From Beroe forskalii (Eukaryota; Ctenophora; Nuda; Beroida; Beroidae), in contig WFMF01000158.1 in assembly GCA_011033025.1 (NCBI GenBank), positions 248,001 through 312,000 of the forward strand: a stretch of 64,000 bases of DNA. Direction: 5' to 3'. The notes beneath the pieces were generated by a model. It was not told the DNA's origin. It searched no databases and saw only the letters and a list, made by a program, of their open reading frames with translations. Every line of letters begins with the position of its first letter. Position 1 is the first letter of the stretch. A program made the translations under genes and the position numbers. Below, one piece after another: positions 45,587 to 64,000 of this stretch.

Positions 45587-46386
45587 AATTCGAAATATAA
45601 ACAAAATCCGTTTTCTCCTGACCAAAGATCAGCTGAAGGTTGTTGTGAACTCTCTGGTTGTCTCATGTCTGGATTACTGTAATGGACTTTATTTTGGTAT
45701 TTCTGAAAAATTGATATTACAATTACAACTGATCCAAAATGCATGTGCTAAGACTGTGATGGGAAAATACAAACATGACCATATGGAAAATGATTTGAGT
45801 GAATTGCATTGGTTGAGTATTAAGAAAAGGGTTATATTTAAGCTTGCTCTACTATCTTATAAGTCTATTATTGGCCAATCTCCTCAATATCTGCAGGAAC
45901 TATATTTTGTTTATGCACACCATGGGCATACAGTTAAACTTATTGTGCCACATTACCAATCTTTGTATGGAAGTAGAAGTTTTAGTGTTGTTGGCCCTAA
46001 ATTGATTAACAAGCTCCCCAAACATATTGTCTCTGGCACTAGTGATGTTAAGTCATTCAAGTCTTTACTGAAAACATTCTTATTCAGTGCTTCTGATTAT
46101 GAAGTTAAACAATTAACTGCTTAATTGTCATAGCTGATTTCTGTAATTTATTTTAATTGTTGTGATTTCTTTAATTGGGTTTGGTTAGCTTTTTAACTTA
46201 TCACTTATAATTAGGGACAAGGGTTAGATACTTAGAGGCTTTTGTTGTCTATCTTTTTGTTTTTCTTGGGAGAATTAACTTTTTATTCTTACATTTTGTG
46301 TTTTTAGATGGTGCAAGCACTTCTGTGTGAAAGCTTGCTTAAAAGAAGTGCTTTATAATTGTCAATATTTATTTATTTATTTATTT
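45587..46386 (+). mobile_element. 5'-truncated L2-type LINE inserted in copy B
   Basis: An 800 bp insert absent from copy A, flanked by attac on both sides (45582-45586 and 46387-46391). It encodes the C-terminal end of an L2-like ORF2 in one open frame to 46124 (RFLLTKDQLKVVVNSLVVSC, LDYCNGLYFGI, ELHWLSIKKRVIFKLALLSY), then a 3' UTR and an ATTT repeat tail. Its orientation is opposite to the host LINE. Confidence 0.85.
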
Positions 46387-47526
46387 ATTACTCGGATGGG
46401 GAAGTCACTAGCCTTACCATTTTCTAGGTCACTTATTATTTGGCCAACTTCATGTTCAGTGCATTCACTAAGAAATATTGAGTTAGGTGTAGGAGGGGGC
46501 AAGAATTGACTAAAGTTAATGGATGCATTTCTAAGTGTGTCCGTGGTTTCATCATTAAGTTTCGTTGCTAGGGAGGCAAAGTATTGATTAAATTTGTTAG
46601 CTATTAGTCTACGCTGAACGGCAAGGACCCCATCCACTAAGAAACAGGGCTTGATGGACTTCTTGCTTTTCCCTCTAAGTTGATTAATGATCTCCCATGT
46701 TTTCTTGATGTCACCAGAGCATTGTGAAATTTTATCTTTGTAATACCTGGCTTTTTGGTTTTTTATTATTTTCTTAAGGTTATAACGATATTTACTAAAT
46801 TTCTCATAAAGTTGTGGGTCACCAGAGGTAGAGTTGTTAGATTTTGTTCGAACCCAATCACTATATAAGTCGTTTTATGCTCAATGGCATCAATAATGCC
46901 ATCTGTTATCCATGGGTTGTTTATTGGATTCCGTTTAGAATATTTTGGTTTTTTTAATTTACAACACTGATCTACTCCGTCCCTGAAAAGCTGGAAGAAG
47001 CTCTCAAACTCAAGGTCTTGATAGACTTCAATGAGTTCAGTATTTAGTTCTTGTGCTAGTGCTTCTATGTTTTTTGTGAGTAACTGTATTCTTGGATTTG
47101 AATAGTTGGTTTTGCAGTTGTACCTAAGCTCAGATCAAAAATTGAAAAAATTGGTGAGTGGTGGATGCCCATATCATCAATAGTACCTGATAAAATGATA
47201 AACAAAATTTTTCAATTGCATTTGTAAAGATATTATCAATGCAGGAACTGCTGCCACTGCTAATTGTATGTGTGGCAAGAGAAATGAGTGGGAAAAGCCC
47301 TTGAGAAAGAAATACATCCTCAAACCTTTCAACAACAGGCTGGAGTTTTTTGAACAGATCAATGTTGAAGTCTCCCATTATAATGGAAGTGGTATTTTTG
47401 GGGAATTGTTCTATCAAAGATAAAAATTCTTCTAAGAATTTGTCATGCCAATGTTCAATTTATTGTTGTTGTCATTAACGGTAACAAAAAAAGATTCAAT
47501 GTCTGGTGACACCATGCTTAATTTTT

Positions 47527-48472
47527 TCCCTCCCCATTGGCGTTTTTGTGAATACAAAAAGGCAAATGAGAGGGTTGGCAGAGATCGTGGTCTGGGAGGC
47601 TGAGAAATAGGATATGTGCATAGCAGGTCCAGTTTTGCAATAGAACTACTGTAATTTCTGGAAAGTGCCCGGGACTGCTCCTTTATAATAATAGTCGCGA
47701 AAATGTCCCTCGTCCCTCCGTCCGTCCCCCCCATATCACATACATCTTCAAAATAACGAATTTCTTAATTCATGGAGCTGTCGGTTGTCAAAAATTTTAA
47801 TCTCATACGTTGACCAGGCCCATCCGTGCCACATTCCCAGTCACTAAAGTTTTCATATCGACCAAATCTAATGTCCTGGAAATTGATTTTCATTTTGACT
47901 ATTTCAAACACAAAAACACGATTTTTTTCGCCAAAAAAGATATTGACCGAGTAAATGTGAAGAAGGCTTGCCAAATTTGACTATTCTCTGAGAAATGATG
48001 TGAAAAATTGAATCAGTTTCACAATAAAAAACTGAAATTTTACGTATTGTTACACACATAATTAACACGTCATTTCATGATTTCGTAGCTCAATCGGTTA
48101 GCGCGTCAGACTTAGTAGTGCTGGCACGCTGGAGGTCACGGGTTCAAGCCCCACTATAGTCAAATTTCAAATTTTTATTTTCTTAGCTTATCTTCAGTTT
48201 TCTGATAGCAAAAAATGATCCTGTACAGCCCAATCAGTTCATCAGAAAGGTTTTAAATCAGGTCACAGAAAGTTTTCAGTAATAAGTTTAATTCAGCAGT
48301 TAGATTTCGAAATACATGATGGCACGATACTCAAATAAGCATGTTGCCGTTAAGACTAGAATTTCCAAAATGTTGAGTTACAAGACATCAAGCATCGCGG
48401 GGGAGGGAAATTAAGCGCCTGCATACGGGAACAATGGACCAACAAGAATTGTGTCGGCAGGCGCAATTCTTG
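47527..48472. mobile_element. unassigned 946 bp insert in copy B
   Basis: Copy A has continuous ORF2 here, so this segment is an insertion or replacement. The ends show ttccctcccc and ggggaggga as an imperfect inverted pair, plus a cag-rich hairpin (gcctgc..gcaggc) at the right. No firm target duplication. It contains a tRNA-like Pol III promoter pair at 48079-48161. Confidence 0.5.
48079..48161 (+). tRNA. tRNA-like pseudogene or SINE head
   Basis: An A box (tagctcaatcggttagcg) and B box (ggttcaagcc) are spaced as in tRNA genes. Acceptor and T stems pair poorly, and the anticodon arm is about 10 bases too long and does not close. This is not a functional tRNA. Confidence 0.35.
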
Positions 48473-49095
48473 TTCATTTTCAATAGCATTAAGGGATTCA
48501 TTTATATACAAAGCAACACCTGTTCCTTTCTTTTTACCCTGTAATTTTTCGTTATAGAAACTTTTGTAGCCATCTAATTTAAATAATTTATTTGTTTCAT
48601 CATTGCCAATATTTGTTTCTGCAAGACCCACCACTGAGAATTTTATTGGTATAGTAGCCAGTTGAGAGGCAAAAGTATCAAAATTAGATTTATTACCGTC
48701 GATGTTGTAGAATAGAGTGGTGAGGTCACCTGGGAGCTCAGTTACCAGGGTTTTAATTGATGCACTGGTGTGGCTTTTACATTTTTTCAGCATGTTGTTT
48801 GCTTGTTGATTTCATCATGGGCTTCACGATTATAGAAATGATCTGAGTCGTTTTCGGTGTTGCTTTGTATATTACAGCACTCTTCGAAAGGATTGTATCT
48901 TCTTAAAGTTGTCAAGGCGCAGTTTGGGCACATTTGTTTTGCATTTTGGATTGAAAAATTGGACTTTTTGTAACATTTTTTGTGTACTATTTTATTACAA
49001 CTTTGACAGAGAAGGTATCGCTGTCCTATGAGAATGTAGCCTTTGCAGCAGTCACACAATTCTTTTTTTATGTCAGATATCATTGATAATTATGA

Positions 49096-51114
49096 CTAAA
49101 TAGGAGCAATTGGCCCTCCTCTTGTTACATTAGCATATGTTCTCTGGTTGACTGTTTTATTATAAGTCTTTGCCCTAAAAATAGACTGCTTAATCAGCCT
49201 TACAAGGAGACGCACCCCCTTGGTTGCATTAATGTGCAGTACATCATTACTGTCATTAACAGAATAAATATTCTTCAAAAGTGATGAATGAACATCAACA
49301 AACTCACCAAATCCCTCAACAAATGTTACATGCAAATTTGACTGAATCAGGTCACTGTTTATGTATTTATTGAATTTGAAGATTTTTTTGTTGATTGTAC
49401 TTACGAATTTGGGAGACCTTAGTCTTGTAAAGCTTATAGATCTCAAGAACTTCCTGTTCAGTAACATTGTTTTTAAGGTCGTTAGTTCCAGCCATAACAA
49501 CTATGTTCTTGAATGAAGTACAAGTGAGGGGATCGATGTCTGATACTTTAGGGACGAAGCTTCTGAATCCAGGTGTTGCCTGGCCCACTTTTCCTTTACC
49601 AGTACCAAACTGGATTTTGCCAAAGTTGGAATCTCCGACGAGAAGTGTCGAGTTGAAATTTGACTAATGTATAGCCCTAAAGGTCAGGCTGTACCGAGTT
49701 GAGTCTTCCCGGTCAGGTTCAGCCCTGATCTGATGCTTGTAGAAGTCTTGGCTATGGCGACTCATCTCGTACATACTTCTGGTGGGACAATAGATTGTAC
49801 TCTCCAAATCGTCATTTGTGTTTCGAAATACAACTCTGCGCGTCGCTCCAACTGATATGGTGAAGATTGATGACCAAGGGCAAATATCCCCTTCATTATC
49901 AGAGTGTTCAGGTAGGACAGACATGTTTCCACCATACTTGTTCACCAGGCATGAGTTGATTTCATAATGGAATCTTGATTCGTGGTGTTTTCTGGCAAAG
50001 TCACAGTTGAGTTTCTCCATGAGTTTTTTGATGACATTGGGGCTCTCCTTAGGACGTGTTTTAGAGCCCATGTACTTGTAGTACTCCCCAAATTGCAAGA
50101 CCCCTCTGTTGCCTTCTGTAACAAAGGATTCAGACTCAAGAAGTTCCAGAAGCTCTCTCTCGTCATCTGTGCTGATAAAATCTTCCACAAAGTTTTCAAT
50201 GTGGTTTGTTCTGTGGATCAGTGGGGCATCCTCAACCTCAATGGGCTCAGGTGGGGGTTGGGGAGGATTAGGTGAGGGCAGATGGCTTTAGACAAGCTCT
50301 CTAGTTGCTTGCCAATTCCTTCCATGAATGAGGCATTGGCTTGTAGGACATCAGTCAGTTTAGTATCCACCATTGAGTCCAGTGAGTCTACTACTGCAGT
50401 TAGAAACTCATTTGCATGAGCAATGTTATCGAATGAGGATTTGGTTTTGGCCGCTTTGTGGCTTTTGGGACATGGGAACGCAGGGAGGTAGCACCACGGG
50501 CACTGCCACTGGACAAGGATAGAGTCCACTGCCTCCTTGGTGAGCTTATCACTCTTTAAGTTTGCACACCCGTTGTGCCAAACCTGCCCACATGAGTTGC
50601 AAGTCATCAACCATGATGTTCCATTTGATGATGCCTTGCAGGGACATCTTTGTTTAGGTGGAGGCCCCTTCTCTGTTGGGGTGGCGTCTTTCTTGGGAGG
50701 TTCTACTGCCAGAGGTGAGATGGGTGGTGTTGGGCTATGCAAGGCAGGAGTTGGACTGACAGTTGTGAGGTTTGGACTTTGACTGCGCAGCCGAGGACCA
50801 TTGAGATTTAGACTCAGTGATTTTCTGGATGCAGGGGAGTGACCAACTGATCTGCTTGCAGAGGATGAGCCCTTGGCCGGTTTTGAGGGGATGGGTTCAG
50901 AGGTTCTCTCCTTCTTTCCTTTGATCTTGTTCTCTGTCTGAGATTGAGAGTGCATGATGGGTAATTGCAAGGCTTGAGCAGGTCGATCAGGGGGATTGGG
51001 TTCAGCAGACCCAGGCCACCTGATGTACACACCCCCCAGGAGGAAGAGGACCATACTGAGCGCCAGGACAGAACAGAGCAGTCTCCTAGTGATTGTACCA
51101 CAGCTGATCAGCAC
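49096..51114 (-). pseudogene. LINE copy B ORF1: hydrophobic N-term, PHD finger, AlkB domain, SGNH esterase
   Basis: The frame opens at a GTG (51114), with the first ATG at codon 21 (about 51054). Residues 11-33 are hydrophobic (LLCSVLALSMVLFLLGGVY). Residues 157-208 form a C4HC3 PHD finger (C157, C159, C172, C175, H180, C183, C205, C208). A helical segment (about 234-278) follows. After a frameshift near 50245 the AlkB-type domain occupies 49664-50188 (INSCLVNKYGG, PEHSDNE, YKHQI, RYSLTFR), then the SGNH part with GDSN and GTND. A short deletion removes part of the esterase after IRKYN. The original C-terminus is ANVTRGGPIAPI before a TAG, 12 bases ahead of ORF2. Confidence 0.8.
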
Positions 51115-51469
51115 CTGAAAATGTTAAAAAGAAACAGTTTTTATGAATGTTTGTGATCACATTGATGCACCAGAGATATGTTTATAAAATAGAGAAGTCA
51201 ATTAAATTGACTCAATTTAATATAGAACATCAATTGGCATTCAAGAATGATTGCTCAACATACTAACACATATCTGGTGAAAATATCATGTGTCTAAAAG
51301 TTAAACATTAATTGTTAAACATTCATTCCGTCATATCATACATACATTGGCACATGAATATTGGACATCCATGCAACAGTAAGAGTTAGGCACATGCAAA
51401 TTAAACGAACCGGATGACTACTCTATTATAAACATTGAACCAATACAACCATTCACGGTATTTTCTCGG
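51115..51469. other. AT-rich spacer between LINE copies B and C
   Basis: On the minus strand aacattttcag stands directly before the ORF1 frame of copy B and looks like a splice acceptor or simply 5' UTR. No other feature seen. Confidence 0.35.
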
Positions 51470-53135
51470 ACGCTCTCATTCTTCTAGTATATTTCTACAG
51501 ATTCTACCCCTGATGAGGGTAAACGAGATAATATTAAGCCTAGAAAACAACAAATCCAGTGACATACCTATCAAAATTATCAAAAGATCTGGTAGCATAA
51601 TAAGCCCATTTCTCTCAAGCACATCAACACATCAATGTCCAACGGCATTTTCCTGATATTCTTAAGGTTGGTAGAATAACACCTGTTTATAAGAAGGATG
51701 ATAAAGAACTGTTCGAGAACTACCGTCCTGTCTCCACACTTCCAATATTTGGTAAAATTTTCGAAAAGTTATTTATGAACGACTCTATAGTTTTCTATCA
51801 TCTCAGCAAATAATAAACCCTTATCAGTTCGGATTCCGCAAAGGGCACTCTACCAGCCATGCTTTAAATTGCTCAGTGAACTACATCCAAGAGGCCCTTA
51901 GAGAAAAGCAGCACGTCTTAGGTGTATTCATAGATCTCAGCAAAGCCTTTGACACAATCGATCATAATATTCTCTTGGATAAACTACATCACTATGGTAT
52001 AAGGGGTAACACACACTCCCTTCTCCATAGTTACTTATCAAACCGGACACAGTATGTGAATTGTTTGAAATCTGACTCCGACCCACTGAAAGTGATTTAT
52101 GGCGTGCCTCAGGGTAGTGTCCTTGGACCATTACTGTTCTTAATATATGTTAATGACCTTCAAACTGTTCTGATCAAGGAAAGTTCATTTTATTTGCTGA
52201 TGATACAAATATCTTTATCGTAGGTAATAGTAAGGAGGAAGCTATCAGGAAAGCAAACTTTCTTTTAACTTTAGTCTCTTCTTACATGTATGCAAACAAG
52301 CTTCACATAAATATGAAAAAAATCTTGCTATATGCATTTCAAAACCAAAATCAAACACAAATAGTGTAGACCAATTGCTATGCCCGCCTGTAAGAATAAA
52401 TGACTTTGAAATAAAGAAGGTTGCTGAAATCAAATTCCTTGGTGTAACAATCGATGACGAACTCTTGTGGACACCGCATATCTGCTCTGCCAAAAACTGA
52501 GATGCTGTACTGGCCAACTGAATCGCATTAAAAAGTACATCCCTAAAACTCTGTACAAAAGTCTCTACCATACTCTTTTGAAAGTCACCTTAGCTATGGT
52601 ATAACAGTATGGGGAGGTGTTTCATAATAAAAATGAAACCCATATTTACTGCTCAAAAACACTGCATCCGCATAATGTTTGGTGATAGTGAGGCTTACCT
52701 AGAAAAGCACCGAACAGCTGCCAGGACTAGGTCTATTGAACTTCAAACTCTTGGGACCGACTTCTTTGAAAAAGAACATACCAAGCCATTATTTAATGAA
52801 CAGAATATTCCAACTGTCCACAATCTGTATAATTATCATGTTCTACTCAGTATCAGCATTATCCTTAAATATCATACACCAATAGCTCTCCTTCCACACT
52901 TTAAAATATCACGCCGGAAACCGACCCTGATTATAGCGCCCACAAGTTGACTCGTTTATCTTTAGGGGCTAGTATTATGTGGAACACCTTCCACGTACCT
53001 TGCCTGACTAGTGACATTAAAGATTTCTCAGTTGGAATTAGCTTTCTGAAAAGCAAAATTAAATGTCTTGTAAATAGAAGACAAAATATTGGAAGTGAGG
53101 AGGAATGGTTCCCCAGAAGTAAACTTTAAGATCAC
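51470..53135 (+). mobile_element. related CR1-like LINE copy C (5'-truncated, decayed)
   Basis: Encodes diverged ORF2 parts of the same clade: SLENNKSSDIPIKIIK, NYRPVSTLPIFGKIFEK, GVFIDLSKAFDTIDHNIL, GVPQGSVLGPLLFLIYVNDL, an ADDTNIFI catalytic box in another frame, KFLGVTIDDELLW and a C-terminal AQKHCIRIMFGDSEAYLEKH. Several frameshifts. It is a different subfamily from copies A and B and lies head to head with copy B. Confidence 0.85.
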
Positions 53136-54792
53136 TGACTCATCATGAGAATTTTTCGTCATTATACGTGCCAGGGCCTATCCACGATTATCTATGCCCA
53201 TTAAACAGAGTTACCTTTCACACCTGCTGTAGTCTTTACTCTTGCTGCAAAGGTTCAAGGTTCCATAGGTAGCAGGTATATGTGATCAAAGTTTTCGTTG
53301 TGGGTGATATCATGGACTCAGCTACAACACATTTCACACCAGCCAACATTTCCATTTATGCAAGGTGCATACTACATAAATACTACGCTTGATGAAACCA
53401 ATCCAATCACATGAAGGTACATTCCTTGAACTTCAGCTCAAATGACACGACGTTTTGATTTAAATTGCCAGGCATGATGTGTCCCGCGGTGAGGAACAAA
53501 CGCCAGTACTCCTTCCTTCATCAGCACATAAGGAAATGTCTATACTTTTTAACCACCTTGAGTTACCTCTTATCTCAATTCAAGTCTTAAGTTATCAAAA
53601 TAGCTGTCAATTTCCGACAAATACCAAATTTCCGTGTTTCAAATAGCCGCCACTACTCCATGTACATTTTCTAATCTAACATATCGGACATATTATTTGA
53701 TTGTTGATGTAAAATAAACTATTTCTTTTACTGAACTATTTCTTTTACTGAATTTTGGGTAGGCTGTTGAATATGACATTTAGTTCATAACGATACATGA
53801 GGCACAGCCGAGGTCATTCAGTACAGCTCCAAAGGAGGCTAAATGGTGATATTGGAGAAAAAAGGTGACCCAACTCCTGAATTCCAAGCATCAAACGCAG
53901 CCCAAGCAATTGCAATGTACTGTATGCTCACATCTTGACATGGACTGAAACTTATGATACTTCCACAAAGTTATTGGAATATTTAACATGGCATGAAAAC
54001 ACATCACCTACTCACAACACGCATGGTCAGAAAATAACTTTGTGAAGGAGTGATTGCACTAAGCGGTGATCAATTACCCGCAGCTTCGATGAATTTTCCT
54101 ATTCGCTGACGAGGTATAATGCTATCTGATTACACATAGCAACTCTTACTTAACAAATCTTGAATTTCAAAGGGGCGTGTATGACTGTATGGTGTGTACT
54201 ACTCGTTAAAGGTGCTTAGTTAGTGCTAAGTGTTGGAATTATAACTGGGATAATGTGTATTTAAACGTGATGCGATTATCGGTCAAATTATCAGTTAATT
54301 CCTCTGAATTATTATTATGCGTCAACTAATTACGTGCTATCTATTTGTTAACAACACACGTACTGCATCTGTATATGATTAAGCCGAGATGATTGAGGAT
54401 TAAGCCGAGATAAATTGTCTAAGTATTTGTTGATTATAATGAAGTGATGACACACGTAACATTCTCAACCCTAATAGCTTATCCGAGCAGCTGTGAATTT
54501 ATCCAAAAAGCAGTTTAGCAGAGAGATTGCAATTTTTGTTAATTCCATCTAGAGGGTTAAAAGTAGTTACTAAATTTATCACCACATGTCCACTTGGGGG
54601 TTTCTACGCAATTATCACACGAATTGGAGCAATAAAATAATGCTGGCGATTTAAGTATCATTGTTTCTCAACATTTCTCCGTGACACTATGCTTGACGAA
54701 TTTGAATAGGGCCGCCAACCCCGAACTATTCATTAAATGCGCCGAGTTTTTATCTGTTTTTTTAATCTCTGTAATTTCTCTTTTCTTTTCAG
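53136..54792. other. no gene seen upstream of first visible kinase exon
   Basis: AT-rich sequence without recognisable exons. The kinase N-lobe exons (Gly-rich loop, VAIK lysine) should lie upstream of 54838 but were not found here or between 35.3 and 51 kb. Confidence 0.4.
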
Positions 54793-63982
<9,190 letters not shown>

Positions 63983-64000
63983 GTACATGGGGGATTACAG

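Larger units (their letters stand above)
44068..49083 (-). pseudogene. LINE copy B ORF2, broken
   Basis: Starts at ATG 49083 with the C4HC3-like finger, then endonuclease segments (48356-48793 and 47130-47417, split by an insertion), then reverse transcriptase segments (NYRPISTLPIFGKI and FIDLSKAFDTIDHG in 45173-45586; PQGSCLGPLLFLIY and FADDT in 44700-45056) and the C-terminal part (44068-44532). The 12-base spacer between the ORF1 stop (TAG) and this ATG is preserved. Frameshifts and two insertions make it inactive. The DH-to-HH change in the endonuclease is shared with copy A. Confidence 0.85.
43736..51114 (-). mobile_element. CR1-like LINE copy B, near full length, two nested insertions
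   Basis: Read on the minus strand: ORF1 (PHD, AlkB, SGNH) from about 51114, ORF2 (finger, endonuclease, reverse transcriptase) from 49083 to about 44068, and a 3' UTR ending at 43736 with the same aataagttgat terminus as copy A. A foreign L2-type fragment (45587-46386) and an unassigned 946 bp segment (47527-48472) interrupt ORF2. Several frameshifts are present. The 5' boundary cannot be fixed because copy A is truncated. Without insertions the element would be about 5.6 kb. Confidence 0.9.

Noticed and set aside
45480-46124. One 214-codon plus-strand frame
   Set aside because: Its first part is antisense of LINE copy B; only the part from 45587 is the inserted L2-type coding sequence.
47432-47734. 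100-codon minus-strand frame
   Set aside because: Chimera of LINE ORF2 endonuclease and the foreign insert beginning at 47527.

Overview
The window is nuclear DNA from an animal. Genes are split by GT-AG introns, there is a eukaryotic tRNA-Met(CAU) with a Pol III terminator, and two conserved metazoan genes can be read exon by exon. The sequence is AT-rich and full of transposon-derived repeats. The diverged co-SMAD and kinase and the CR1-like LINEs suggest an early-branching animal (sponge or cnidarian grade), but the species cannot be fixed from sequence alone. A 100-base N gap at 41324-41423 shows this is a scaffold.

Layout. A cytochrome b561-type exon lies on the minus strand at 1.07-1.25 kb. 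Satellites, MITE-like elements and a 1.45 kb composite repeat fill 1.8-13.7 kb. A SMAD4-like (co-SMAD) gene runs on the plus strand from at least 13739 to its stop at 35279; nine exons were found with fully consistent phases, but no MH1 exons. One of its introns contains a decayed CR1-like LINE (copy A, 25.6-31.0 kb). Long TIR elements with tandem interiors follow at 35.5-40.7 kb, then the gap, then about 2 kb of poor-looking sequence. A second copy of the same LINE (copy B, minus strand, 43.7-51.1 kb) carries two nested insertions, and a related LINE fragment (copy C) sits at 51.5-53.1 kb. A HUNK-like Ser/Thr kinase gene occupies 54.8 kb to the right edge; its N-lobe exons are not seen. A tRNA-Met gene lies inside one of its introns.

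Most notable points. (1) The LINE ORF1 joins a PHD finger, an AlkB-type 2OG-Fe(II) dioxygenase domain and an SGNH esterase, just ahead of an ORF2 with its own PHD-like finger, endonuclease and reverse transcriptase. (2) Tandem duplications repeatedly copy 3' splice sites together with the start of the exon, in both host genes; three independent duplications share a 45 bp period, and two of these keep the reading frame. (3) Two sequence-unrelated repeats have the same fold: an outer stem enclosing three hairpins, with loops of the d(GCGNAGC) or GNA type. (4) A near-perfect inverted repeat with 110 bp arms lies in a SMAD4-like intron.
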